64,000 bases of DNA, taken from NCBI GenBank assembly GCA_024235015.1, contig JACKNG010000007.1:226501-290500 (forward strand), written 5' to 3'. This document shows, one piece after another, positions 53,633 to 61,812 of this stretch (position 1 is its first letter; every line of letters begins with the position of its first letter). The notes under the pieces are model-generated. The model did no database searches and was not told the DNA's origin. It saw only the letters and a list, made by a program, of their open reading frames with translations. The position numbers and the translations under genes were made by a program. Source of the stretch: Gammaproteobacteria bacterium (GTDB lineage: Bacteria > Pseudomonadota > Gammaproteobacteria > Ga0077536).

Positions 53633-54052
53633 CGCGTACGCGGTGAACGGGTGACCCGGGTACCATGGCGCGCGGGCCGTATGGCCGCGCGGTGGCGACG
53701 GCATCCGGCCGCGACGTCGCCGCCGCGGCGCCGCGCCATGCCCGCAAGACTAAGGCCCCCCTGACGTAGCTGGCGTGCGCCGACGCGTACGCTCGGACGA
53801 GGTGGCCGCGCCGGGTAATCCGTTTGTGCTTGTCGCGTGCGTGGCGTAGGGTAGCGTCACCATCTCGGTTTCGGCCTTTACGGCTAGCACCCGTCCAAGC
53901 GGGGTTCCCGCCCCGGAATATCCGATCGCGATCTGGTTGCCCACGCCGCGCAGCGCGGCGCCCCTTCGTACGCGTCCCGGAGCGATAGAGATGGCCACGC
54001 CAGGTTGCCGATCCCGATATTTCCCACCACCCATCACCCGCGGCCAGCCCGG
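53633..54052. other. 420-bp intergenic region, composition unlike flanks
   Basis: No plus-strand gene is supported. Between ~53770 and 53960 the sequence is less GC-rich, holds a small hairpin (GCGGG/CCCGC near 53910) and a near-perfect palindrome CGCCGCGCAGCGCGGCG at 53942-53958. On the minus strand it reads NQIAIGYSGAGTPLGRVLAV, then KAETEMVTLPYATHA, in an open frame. It may be a gene remnant or a structured element; I cannot tell which. Confidence 0.35.
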
Positions 54053-54406
54053 ATGCCCGGCGTCTGGCTCGTGACGCTGTACATCGCCTGCGTCGGCAGC
54101 AGTTTCAGACTGGGCGAACTGTTGCGCTGGCTCGGCGAGCACGGCGAAGTCGCCAGCCTGGACGAACCCGGCGGCGGCGGCGCGAAGCACGGTGTCCACG
54201 GGGCCTTCGTTCGCATGCCGAATCCCGCCGAAGCGCGTGCAGCCATCATGGCGCTGCGCGGCAGGTGTCGCGACGGCTGCCGCTTCTTCGTGATGCCGGT
54301 GGCCGGGCGTGCGTCCAGGTCGACCTGCCCGCCACCCGCCGCAGGGGCGCCTTGTGCACCGCCGCGCCCCACGGTTCCCACCATCCAGCCAGGACAACTG
54401 CCGTGA
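54053..54406 (+). CDS. Small unknown protein, coupled to next gene
   Basis: Unrecognised protein of 117 aa (133 if the ATG at 54005 is used). The first ~80 residues look folded: VWLVTLYIACVGSSFRLGEL, LRWLGEHGEVASLDEPGGGG, and FVRMPNPAEARAAIMALRGR with DGCRFFVMPVAG. The last ~35 are Pro/Ala/Cys-rich. Its stop overlaps the GTG start of the following gene (GTGA), and this is the main argument that it is real. No ribosome site is clear. No function can be proposed. Confidence 0.5.
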   Translation: MPGVWLVTLYIACVGSSFRLGELLRWLGEHGEVASLDEPGGGGAKHGVHGAFVRMPNPAEARAAIMALRGRCRDGCRFFVMPVAGRASRSTCPPPAAGAPCAPPRPTVPTIQPGQLP

Positions 54407-55029
54407 AAAAACCCCAACCCGTTCGTATCGAACGCCAGCGCGAGTCTTACCGCGGTGCCTCCATCATCGCCCGGGCCTACACCGGCGGCGTCAAAGGCAA
54501 GGCTTGGATCCACGGTCGCGAGATCGCCAGCGTCGACGGCGTCAGCGAGCCGGACGTGCTGGCCGCGCTGCGCGAGCAGGTCGACGCCGTAATCGTGGTC
54601 GAGACCGACCCGTGTTCCGTGCCGTATCCGGACGACGCCGCCTACCGTGCAGCGCTCGAGACGATCCGCAGCAGGCTTACCGAGCGGCAGCGCACGCTCC
54701 TCCAGGCGCATGTTCGTGCGCGCAGGCATGCGGCGACCGGCGCCGCCCTGGCGGAAAGTGTGGGCTTCCCGTCGTGGCAGTCGGCGCGCCAACCGTATTC
54801 CAATGTCGGCCGGGCCCTCGGTGAGGCGATGTTGTTCCAGCCGCGCAACCACAACCGGGCGCCGCTGTGGATGTTGATCGTCGCCGAGCCGGACGCCGAC
54901 AACGGCATCGGTCCGGACACGTCGTGGACGATGCGTCCACAACTCGTTGCCGCACTTGCGGCAGTGCGCATCGATCCCGATCCGTTCGCCGATACGAAAT
55001 CGCTGTCCTTTTCCCGTCAACGCGGTTAA
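54403..55029 (+). CDS. Unknown protein with a small DNA-binding-like domain
   Basis: Protein of 208 aa. Residues ~15-60 form a beta-rich start (SYRGASIIARAYTGGVKGKA). Residues ~95-150, LTERQRTLLQAHVRARRHAA followed by LAESVGFPSWQSARQPYSNV and GRALGEAL-like GRALGEAM, match a helical module often found next to HNH or other nuclease domains in restriction-like proteins. No nuclease motif is visible here. The C-terminal ~50 residues include PLWMLIVAEPDADNG. The GTG start has AGGA ~9 nt upstream and overlaps the previous stop. A role in DNA recognition is only suggested. Confidence 0.6.
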   Translation: MKKPQPVRIERQRESYRGASIIARAYTGGVKGKAWIHGREIASVDGVSEPDVLAALREQVDAVIVVETDPCSVPYPDDAAYRAALETIRSRLTERQRTLLQAHVRARRHAATGAALAESVGFPSWQSARQPYSNVGRALGEAMLFQPRNHNRAPLWMLIVAEPDADNGIGPDTSWTMRPQLVAALAAVRIDPDPFADTKSLSFSRQRG

Positions 55030-55285
55030 GCTCACCCCCGTTCAAGGCCCGTACAACGTGGTCGCCTCCCTCCCTGCTGGACATCTTCGATATCCCACAG
55101 TCAGGTATTCGTCAGCGTCCCCGTCGCCGTAATCAAGGTGGCGGGGCAACGCAGGCGATGGCTCGATCTGCGCGTCTCGCGCCTTGCTACGCATTCACCA
55201 CGAAGGTGGTGAGCCTGGTTCCGTGCTTCGTGTGTTGGTGCGTTCGAACCATTTCAGCTTTACACACGAAAAGGAATCGATCCAA

Positions 55286-55561
55286 ATGAACCTGTATGTT
55301 GGAAACCTGCCTTACAACGTGACCGAAAATGACCTCTCGTCGGCGTTTGGCGCCTTCGGCAGCGTCGATCGCGTCAGCCTCATCACCGACAAGTTCTCCG
55401 GCCAGTCGAAGGGTTTCGCCTTCGTCGAGATGTCGAACAACAGCGAGGCCGACGCGGCCATCAAGGGCCTCAACGACACCTCCATGGGTGGCCGGAACAT
55501 CAAGGTGAACCAGGCCAAGCCGCGCGAGAATCGCTCCTCCGGCGGCGGTTCGCGCTGGTAG
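55286..55561 (+). CDS. RRM-domain RNA-binding protein
   Basis: Single RNA-recognition-motif protein of 91 aa. RNP2 is LYVGNL (residues 3-8) and RNP1 is KGFAFVEM (~43-50), with the aromatic residues intact. A short basic Gly/Ser-rich tail follows (RENRSSGGGSRW). Such proteins are cold- or stress-induced RNA chaperones in proteobacteria and cyanobacteria. The 256-bp leader region before it is long and could hold cold-responsive structure. An AAGGA precedes the ATG by 12 nt, rather far. It ends just before tandem hairpins. Confidence 0.92.
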   Translation: MNLYVGNLPYNVTENDLSSAFGAFGSVDRVSLITDKFSGQSKGFAFVEMSNNSEADAAIKGLNDTSMGGRNIKVNQAKPRENRSSGGGSRW

Positions 55562-55572
55562 ACCGCGACTGA

Positions 55573-55623
55573 CGCCGGGCGCGTTCGCGCCCGGCGTGAT
55601 GACCGGGCGGCGTCGCCGCCCGG
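55573..55623 (+). terminator. Tandem hairpins after the RRM gene
   Basis: Two adjacent stems: 10 bp with a 4-nt loop (55573-55596) and 9 bp with a 3-nt loop (55603-55623). They are separated by 6 nt and start 12 nt past the RRM stop. No U-tract is present, but the position fits transcript-end protection or termination. Confidence 0.6.
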
Positions 55624-55848
55624 CCATCACCGGCCGCGGCTCGCGCCTGCGACGCCCGTGGCACTGACCACCCCTGTCCCTGCGTCGGACCCCTTGGCCG
55701 GGTGCAGCAGCGACTATTCCCACGCGAACGTGAACCGAGGTTTCCGCATCGACGTCGCTGCCCACGCGTCGAGCAGCGGAGCGGCCTGGACGCGGCGACC
55801 CGGCACGGTATGCTCCCCGGCTGGTCCACCTCGCGGAAGCTGCCGGCA

Positions 55849-57333
55849 ATGACGCTGCCCATCGAAGAGATCACCATCGAAGCCGCGCTCGCGGCCGCTG
55901 CCCGCGGTGAACTGAGCGCCGCGCAATTGGTCGCGGCCTACCTGGCCCGCATCGAAGCCTACGACCGCAACGGCCCCTGTTTGAACAGCGTCGTCACGAT
56001 CAACGAAGAGGCCCTCGCCGAGGCCGCGCGCTGCGATGCCGAGCGCGCTGACGGCCGGCTCCGCGGTCCGCTGCACGGCATTCCCCTGTTGGTCAAGGAC
56101 CAGGTCGAGACCGCCGGCATAGCGACCGGCTTCGGCTCGATCGCGATGGCCGGCTACGTGCCAGCGCACGACGCGACGATCATCGCGCGGCTGCGTGCGG
56201 CCGGCGCCATCGTGCTCGGCAAGACCACCATGCCGGACTTCGCGACGTCCTGGTTCGCCTATTCCTCGCAAGCCGGTACGACGCGCAATCCCTACGACCC
56301 GGCCCGTGACCCCGGCGGCTCGAGCAGCGGCACGGGTGCCGCGATCGCGGCGAATCTGGCCACCGCCGGCATCGGCGAAGACACCGGTGGTTCGATCCGT
56401 CTGCCGGCCTCGTTCGACAACCTCGTCGGGCTCAAGGTCACGCCCGGCCTGATCTCGCGCCATGGCCTGTCGCCGCTGGTGAGCTTCCAGGATTCCGCCG
56501 GGCCGATGTGCCGCAGCGTGGCCGACGCGGCGCGGCTGCTGCAGGTCATGGCCGGTTTCGACCCGGCCGACCCGCATACCGCCACGGCAGTCATCGCCGG
56601 GCACCGCGACTACCTCGCCGCCCTCGACCCGCACGCCCTGCAGGGTCGCACCCTCGGCGTCGTCCGCCAGGCCTTCGGCAGTGACGGCGATGCCGACGCC
56701 GCGGCCGTCAACCGCGTCATGGCCAGTGCGATCGAGGCCCTCGCCGCGGCCGGTGCACGGGTGGTCGAGGTCGAGATCCCCGATCTCGATCACTACGTCG
56801 AGTTCACCTCGCTGTACGTCACGCATTCGCAGCACGACATCGACCAGTTTCTCGCCGCGCGGCCGGTACCGATGAAGACGCTGGCGGCGATCCGCGCGGC
56901 CGGCCGCTACCACCCCGCGCTCGACCTGTTCGAGGCCATCGTCGACGGGCCCACCGATCCGCTGGCCGATCCCGAGTACTACCAGCGCTACGTCGCGCGC
57001 GAGACCTTCCAACGTGTCATCGTCAACGCCATGGCACGCGCCGGCGCCGCGGCGCTGGTGTTCCCGACCACCCGGGTGCCCGCGCCGACCCGCGCTGAAC
57101 TCGATGCCGGCCGCTGGACCACCCTGAGTTTTCCCACCAACACCCTGATCGCGGCACAGAGCTGGCTGCCGGCCCTCAGCGTGCCCGCCGGCTTCACCGC
57201 GGCGGGCCTGCCGGTCGGCATGGAAATGGTCGGCCTGCCCTACGGCGAAGCGGACCTGCTCGCGCTGGCCTTCGCCTTCGAACAGGCGACCGGGCATCGC
57301 CGGCCGCCGGCCATCGCACCCGCGCTGGGGTGA
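55849..57333 (+). CDS. Amidase-signature family amidase
   Basis: Amidase of 494 aa. The Ser-cisSer-Lys triad is visible: Lys in GIPLLVKDQVETAG (~residue 83), cis-Ser in DPGGSSSGTGAAIAA (~160-174), and the nucleophile Ser in GEDTGGSIRLPAS (~183). Members hydrolyse aliphatic or aromatic amides to acids. With the nitrile hydratase operon 4.5 kb downstream it could finish nitrile assimilation, though the genes are not in one operon. The start is uncertain within ~20 codons; this ATG has GGAAG upstream. The sulfurtransferase gene follows after 54 nt. Confidence 0.92.
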   Translation: MTLPIEEITIEAALAAAARGELSAAQLVAAYLARIEAYDRNGPCLNSVVTINEEALAEAARCDAERADGRLRGPLHGIPLLVKDQVETAGIATGFGSIAMAGYVPAHDATIIARLRAAGAIVLGKTTMPDFATSWFAYSSQAGTTRNPYDPARDPGGSSSGTGAAIAANLATAGIGEDTGGSIRLPASFDNLVGLKVTPGLISRHGLSPLVSFQDSAGPMCRSVADAARLLQVMAGFDPADPHTATAVIAGHRDYLAALDPHALQGRTLGVVRQAFGSDGDADAAAVNRVMASAIEALAAAGARVVEVEIPDLDHYVEFTSLYVTHSQHDIDQFLAARPVPMKTLAAIRAAGRYHPALDLFEAIVDGPTDPLADPEYYQRYVARETFQRVIVNAMARAGAAALVFPTTRVPAPTRAELDAGRWTTLSFPTNTLIAAQSWLPALSVPAGFTAAGLPVGMEMVGLPYGEADLLALAFAFEQATGHRRPPAIAPALG

Positions 57334-57387
57334 GGCCGGTGCACGACGACGATCACTGCAGGCAGCCCCAACGCTAGGGAGGATTAC

Positions 57388-58269
57388 ATGACGACTTACC
57401 TTCACCCGGAGGCCATTGTCGAAACCGACTGGCTCGAAGCCCATCTCGACGACCCGGCGCTGCGCGTCTTCGACTGCACCGTGCACCTGCTCTACGACGA
57501 GGCGCCGCCGGGCAAGCCGTACAAGATCAAGAGTGGTCGCGAGGATTACGACCGCGGCCACATCCCCGGTGCCGATTTCCTCGACCTGCAGGGCGAGTTG
57601 TCCGACAACGATTCGCCGCTCAGCTTCACCCTGCCGTCGGCAGAGCATTTCGCTGCCGCGATGGCGCGCCACGGCGTCGGTGACGGCACCCGCGTGGTGC
57701 TCTACTCCAGCACCAGCCCGCAATGGGCCACGCGCGTGTGGTGGATGTTGCGTGCCTTCGGCTTCGACGATGCCGCGTTGTTGAACGGTGGCTTCCAGAA
57801 ATGGCAGGCGGAAGGGCGCGCGGTATCGACCGCCGCCGCCAAACCCGTGTCGCCGGCGACGTTCAAGCCGGCGCCGCGCCCGCGCTTGTTCACCGGCCAG
57901 GACGAAGTGCGCCAGGCGATCGGCGCCACGGCGGTCTGCACGATCAACGCCCTGTCGCCGGAACTCCACCGCGGCGAGAACGCCCGTTATGGCCGGCCAG
58001 GAAGGATCCCGGGCAGCAGCAACGTCCCGGCGCTCGGGCTGGTGAACCCGGACGACAACACCTTCCTCGCCCCCGACGCCGCCGCGGCGCTGTTCGAGGC
58101 GGCCGGCGCTGCCAGGCAGGACCGCGTCATCGTCTACTGCGGTGGCGGCATCGCCGCCACGCTGGATGCCTTCCTGATGTTCCAGCTCGGCTACGAGGAC
58201 GTCACCATCTACGACGGTTCCATGGGACAGTGGGCCAAGGACGCAGCGTTGCCGATGGAGGTCGGTTAG
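57388..58269 (+). CDS. Tandem-rhodanese sulfurtransferase
   Basis: Thiosulfate/3-mercaptopyruvate sulfurtransferase-type protein of 293 aa with two rhodanese domains. The first (~1-140) is inactive, with DCTVHLLYDEAPPGKPYKIK and RDY-like GREDYDRGHIPGADFLDLQ. The second carries the persulfide Cys251 in VIVYCGGGIAATLDAF. The loop CGGGIA is closer to the mercaptopyruvate (CGSGVTA-like) than the rhodanese (CRKGVT) type. It detoxifies cyanide or feeds sulfur metabolism. A good ribosome site (AGGGAGGATT) precedes the ATG. The stop codon TAG lies inside the boundary of a palindromic repeat. Confidence 0.92.
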   Translation: MTTYLHPEAIVETDWLEAHLDDPALRVFDCTVHLLYDEAPPGKPYKIKSGREDYDRGHIPGADFLDLQGELSDNDSPLSFTLPSAEHFAAAMARHGVGDGTRVVLYSSTSPQWATRVWWMLRAFGFDDAALLNGGFQKWQAEGRAVSTAAAKPVSPATFKPAPRPRLFTGQDEVRQAIGATAVCTINALSPELHRGENARYGRPGRIPGSSNVPALGLVNPDDNTFLAPDAAAALFEAAGAARQDRVIVYCGGGIAATLDAFLMFQLGYEDVTIYDGSMGQWAKDAALPMEVG

Positions 58270-58455
58270 CAGGCTGGTGAAAAACTACTGTGGAGGTCGT
58301 GGGCGGCGTTGCGCACGCGCCTGCGGTCCTCATTTATCCGCATAAACTCCGGTCCTCGTCTCGCGCGCGCCTTGCCCACGACCTTCCTCGCTACGTTTTT
58401 GACCAGCCTGCCAGCAGGCTGGTGAAAAACTACTGTGGAGGTCGTGGGCGGCGTT
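58268..58455. repeat. REP-like palindromic element with a direct 43-bp duplication
   Basis: A 43-bp sequence starting AGCAGGCTGGTGAAAAACTA occurs identically at 58268-58310 and 58413-58455. Between them, 58374-58411 is an imperfect inverted copy (GCCCACGACC...GCCTGC), so 58269-58411 forms a ~143-bp palindromic unit followed by a second left arm. Its core reads GGTCCTCATTTATCCGCATA and has a small internal hairpin. It begins in the sulfurtransferase stop codon. Confidence 0.8.
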
Positions 58456-58559
58456 ACGCGCTATTCCGGGCATCCCGCCCTGCGCCCAGCCGCGGGCAGG
58501 CCACGCGCGGCCGTTGTCGAGACGCCCCGTGATCCGGGCGGGTGCGCGACGAATGTGTG

Positions 58560-59039
58560 TCAGCCGCGACCGTTTCCGCCGAGGACGCCGCGCGCGGCGA
58601 CCCCCAGCAGGAAGAGGACCAGGAACACGCTCGGCAGGCCGGGCAGGAAGCCGATCACGCTGAGCCAGTCGCCCTGGCCGAGCGGCGAATCGCCGATGCT
58701 CAGCGCGCGGTTGCCCGACGCGTTGCCGACCCAGTAGAAAACCGTGAACGACCACGCGATGTAGATGAAGCCCCACGCCGTCCACGCCTGCAACCGCGAG
58801 CCGAGGTTGAGCTTGGGCAGCGCCAGCGCCATGACCACGACCAGCAGGCCGTTCATGGTCCCGCCGGAGTGGGCCCGGACCCAGCCCGCCTCGTTGCCGT
58901 AGGTGGGGATTGTGATGATCGTGCCGGGCCAGACCTCGAGGCCACCGAGCAGGTTGAACATGAGCATGAAGCCGGCCAGCATCGCGACGAGTATCACCAG
59001 CAGGCCGTTCGCGATCATGAGGCGTTGATAGCGTTCCAT
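58560..59039 (-). CDS. Styrene-oxide-isomerase/hydroxylaminobenzene-mutase-like membrane protein
   Basis: Integral membrane protein of 159 aa with four TM helices. Features shared with SOI/HabB proteins are RLMIANGLLVILVAMLAGFM in helix 1 and VRAHSGGTMNGLLVVVMALAL in helix 2, where the A-H-x2-G-x2-N-G motif includes the His that binds haem in SOI. WTAWGFIYIAWSFTVFYWVG forms helix 3, and helix 4 ends in GVLGGNGRG. SOI isomerises epoxides to aldehydes; HabB moves a hydroxyl on hydroxylaminoarenes. AAGGAGG sets the start. It follows the PF10118 gene by 11 nt, so the two are in one operon. Confidence 0.8.
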   Translation of the reverse strand: MERYQRLMIANGLLVILVAMLAGFMLMFNLLGGLEVWPGTIITIPTYGNEAGWVRAHSGGTMNGLLVVVMALALPKLNLGSRLQAWTAWGFIYIAWSFTVFYWVGNASGNRALSIGDSPLGQGDWLSVIGFLPGLPSVFLVLFLLGVAARGVLGGNGRG

Positions 59040-59050
59040 GGGCGCCTCCT

Positions 59051-59968
59051 TCAGGCGGTTCGTTCGAAAGGTACGGGAATGTCCGGATCGTTCGTATCGA
59101 GCAGGGGCAGGGGTGTGCCCGGCGCGAGGCGTGCGTGGCCCGCGACCCAGGCCTTCTGCCAGGCCGGATCCTCGTCGCGACGTGGGTTGTGACCGGGCAG
59201 CAACGCGCGCAGCAGGTAGGGGCCGACGTGGCGCACCATCGAGCCGACTTCGCGTGCCACTTCCCACAGCGTCCGGGTCCGCGGCCACAAGCCGTCCTTG
59301 CGCAGTGCCGTCACCATCGCGACGAGGCCGTAGCCGAGCACGTGGAACGAGCCGTGAAACACGCCGACGGCACGCGGCAGGTAGCGCCCGGAGCAGGCCA
59401 TGTAGGTGTCGAAGGCAACGGTCTTGTGCTCGGTCTCCTCGACCATGTGCATGACCCAGAACGACGCCACCCACGGGCAGTTGCCATGCCACAGCTCGCG
59501 CCGCCGGCTGATGAACCACCTGGTGAACCCGTTGGTCATGGTTTCGAACCCGGCGTTGTAGGCGAGCTGGGTTTCCAGCGACCGCTGCTGCAACCGCTCG
59601 TAGGAGCGCGCCAGGCGGTCTTCGACCGCGGCCAGTTCCGGGTAGCCGTTCTTCTTGATCAGATCGTTGAGGCGACGGTGGCAACGATAGTGCCGTGCTT
59701 CCTGGCCGTTGAAACCACGGATGTCCTCGAGCAGGCGCGGTTCGCGGATGTGCCTGGCGGCCGCCTGCATCGACTTGATGAGGTAGGGCTCGAGGTACGG
59801 CATGGTGAGCGAGAAACCGTTGAACATGTGCGAGCGCACCCGCGCCTCCGGCGCCCAGACGGGGTCGAGGTCGTCGGGGAAGTCGAAGTCGAAAGCGCGC
59901 ACGACGATCGCCTCGACCTGCTTGGGCTGGTAGCAATAGCGTGGGTTCGGTGCCGTGGTCTCGGACAT
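59051..59968 (-). CDS. Predicted metal-dependent hydrolase (PF10118), ferritin-like diiron fold
   Basis: Protein of 305 aa of the COG3687 group. Metal-ligand candidates are GFNGQEARHYRCHRRL (E-x2-H, ~residues 107-122), the Glu/His cluster MHMVEETEHKTVAFD (~185-199), and HIREPRLLEDI near residue 95. The fold is a helical bundle like ferritin-type diiron proteins, so oxidation rather than hydrolysis is also possible. In many actinobacteria and gammaproteobacteria it neighbours flavin monooxygenases, as here (60056-61525). A TATAAT lies 36 nt upstream. A transcript with the SOI-like gene is likely. Confidence 0.85.
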   Translation of the reverse strand: MSETTAPNPRYCYQPKQVEAIVVRAFDFDFPDDLDPVWAPEARVRSHMFNGFSLTMPYLEPYLIKSMQAAARHIREPRLLEDIRGFNGQEARHYRCHRRLNDLIKKNGYPELAAVEDRLARSYERLQQRSLETQLAYNAGFETMTNGFTRWFISRRRELWHGNCPWVASFWVMHMVEETEHKTVAFDTYMACSGRYLPRAVGVFHGSFHVLGYGLVAMVTALRKDGLWPRTRTLWEVAREVGSMVRHVGPYLLRALLPGHNPRRDEDPAWQKAWVAGHARLAPGTPLPLLDTNDPDIPVPFERTA

Positions 59969-60003
59969 GACCGCCCCCCCGGATGGCCGAATGGCGTGAA
60001 CCG

Positions 60004-60009
60004 ATTATA
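60004..60009 (-). promoter_or_regulatory. -10 element of the PF10118/SOI-like operon
   Basis: A perfect TATAAT on the minus strand in GCCTATAATCGG, 36-41 nt upstream of the PF10118 start codon; no -35 match. The BVMO gene stop at 60056 is only 47 bp upstream, so the promoter separates the two transcription units. Confidence 0.5.
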
Positions 60010-60055
60010 GGCACGGCGCCGCGCGGGCGCCGCCGACGCGGCCCGCCGCGCGCCC

Positions 60056-61525
60056 TCAGCCCGCCTGTTCGTACGCCTCCAGGTGGGGCGAGGCCATTTC
60101 CTCGAAGAAGCGCGACGGCGTCCACGGCCAGCTCGCCGGCACGCCGTGCTTGTCGAGGTACCAGCTCTTGCAGCCGGTGGCCCAGATCGACTTCTTCGCC
60201 GCTTCGGCCCGCGCCGCTTCGAAATCGGCGGTGGCCGCGGGGCTGACCGCGATCTCGCGGCAGGCACCGGCGCGGATCTGGCCGATCAGCTGCAGCACGT
60301 AGGACACCTGCGACTCCGCGATCTGGATCAGGGAGAAGTTGCCGACCGGGCCATTGGGGCCGTTGAGCATGAAGAAATTGGGAAAGCCCGGCACCGCGAT
60401 CGAGAGGTAAGCGACCGGGTGATCGGCCCACACGTCGTCGAGGTCGATGCCGTCACGCCCGAGCACGGTGGTCGGGCGGACGAAACGGTCGGCGCGAAAG
60501 CCGGTGGCGAGCACCAGCACGTCGAGTTCGTGCAGCACGCCGTCTTCGGTGCGCACGCCCTGCGGCTCGACCGCGCGGATACCCGAGGTCACCAGCTCGG
60601 CATTGGGGTGCTGGATCGCCTCGTAGAAGTTCGGCGAGAAGATCAGCCGCTTGCAGCCGGCGCGGTAGTTCGGGCGCAGCTTCTCGCGCAGCTCGGCATC
60701 GCGCACGTTGTTTTCCAGGTTGGCGAGGCAGTAGGCCTCGACCCGTTTCATCTTCTCCGATTCGGCATCGATGACGGCCTGGGCGCCGAGCTGGAAGTCG
60801 GTGTCGAGCTGGGCGCGCAGGTCGTAGAGCTTGCGCGCATCGGCGCGGAACTCGGCACGCTCGGCCTCGCTGTAGGGCCGATCGTCCATCGGCATCACCC
60901 ATTGCGCGGTGCGCTGGAACAACGCGAAGTGGGCGACCCGGTCGACCAGCGCGGTGGTGATCTGGATGGCGGTCGAGCCGGTGCCGACCACCCCCACGCG
61001 CTTGCCGGCGAGGTCGATCGAATGATCCCAGCGCGCGCTGTGGAAGCAGGCGCCCGCGAAGCTGTCCAGGCCGGGCAGCTGGGCGACGTTGGGATGATGG
61101 AGGACGCCGGTGGCGGCGATGATCACGTGGCCCTGGTCCTCGCGGCCGCTCGAGGTGCGCACGTGCCAGCGTCCGTCGCGGAATTCGCAGTGGGTGATCT
61201 CCTCGTTGAAACGCACGCGCTCGACGATGTGGTACTTGGCGGCGATGCGCTCGAAGTAAGCCTGGATCTCGGCACCCGGCGCGAAGGTGCGGCTCCAGTC
61301 GGGATTGGGTTCGAAGGAGTAGGTGTAGAGGTGCGCGGGCACGTCGCAGGCGATGCCGGGGTAGGTGTTCTCGCGCCAGGTGCCGCCAAGGCGGTCGGAC
61401 TTCTCGTAGATGACGTAGTCGTGGTAGCCGTACTGCTGCAGGCGGATGCCGGACAGGATCCCGGCCATGCCGGCGCCGATGACGATGACGCGGACGTTGT
61501 TCGTTGTGGTGGGCTGGTCGTTCAT
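60056..61525 (-). CDS. Baeyer-Villiger type flavin monooxygenase
   Basis: FAD/NADPH monooxygenase of 489 aa. The FAD motif is VIVIGAGMAGILSGIRL (residues ~13-29) followed by GGTWRENTYPGIACDVPAHL. The BVMO fingerprint F-x-G-x3-H-x3-W is seen in FAGACFHSARWD (~residue 153), then VGVVGTGSTAIQ. Related to cyclohexanone and steroid monooxygenases; the substrate is unknown. The start is the ATG that gives the normal short N-terminus. A TATAGT box (61603-61608, minus) is ~80 nt upstream. Its promoter region is shared with the divergent nitrile hydratase operon. Confidence 0.93.
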   Translation of the reverse strand: MNDQPTTTNNVRVIVIGAGMAGILSGIRLQQYGYHDYVIYEKSDRLGGTWRENTYPGIACDVPAHLYTYSFEPNPDWSRTFAPGAEIQAYFERIAAKYHIVERVRFNEEITHCEFRDGRWHVRTSSGREDQGHVIIAATGVLHHPNVAQLPGLDSFAGACFHSARWDHSIDLAGKRVGVVGTGSTAIQITTALVDRVAHFALFQRTAQWVMPMDDRPYSEAERAEFRADARKLYDLRAQLDTDFQLGAQAVIDAESEKMKRVEAYCLANLENNVRDAELREKLRPNYRAGCKRLIFSPNFYEAIQHPNAELVTSGIRAVEPQGVRTEDGVLHELDVLVLATGFRADRFVRPTTVLGRDGIDLDDVWADHPVAYLSIAVPGFPNFFMLNGPNGPVGNFSLIQIAESQVSYVLQLIGQIRAGACREIAVSPAATADFEAARAEAAKKSIWATGCKSWYLDKHGVPASWPWTPSRFFEEMASPHLEAYEQAG

Positions 61526-61688
61526 GGGAGCGGGTTCCTCGACGGTCGGAAGCGCGGGCACGGGCCGGGCGCGACGTGGCGAAGCCACGGCGAAAACAAC
61601 GGACTATAGCGCATGGGCTGCACCGCGTGACCGGGGTACCGTCGGCAAGCCGTCCGGCGCGTGTCCACGGTGACGCCGACCGCCCTGC

Positions 61689-61716
61689 TTGACGGGCCGC
61701 GGTGACGGCTTATTCT
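61689..61716 (+). promoter_or_regulatory. Sigma-70-type promoter of the nitrile hydratase operon
   Basis: TTGACG (61689-61694), a 16-bp spacer and TATTCT (61711-61716): the best consensus promoter found in the window. The predicted start near 61723 leaves a 90-nt leader to the nthA ATG. No operator is obvious. Confidence 0.65.
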
Positions 61717-61812
61717 GGCCCGGTGCCGGCACGCCGCGGCCACGCCCGCAGCATGCGCCCGGGCAGCGCGCGCAGCGGTTCCGACCCGTCCACCTCGAGG
61801 AGAATCCGTACC

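Noticed and set aside
55714..57969. 751-codon minus-strand open frame
   Set aside because: Shadow of the amidase and sulfurtransferase genes; no ribosome site or domain.
58269..58411. Insertion sequence or MITE with transposase
   Set aside because: No transposase frame and no target-site duplication could be shown; classed as a REP-like palindrome instead.
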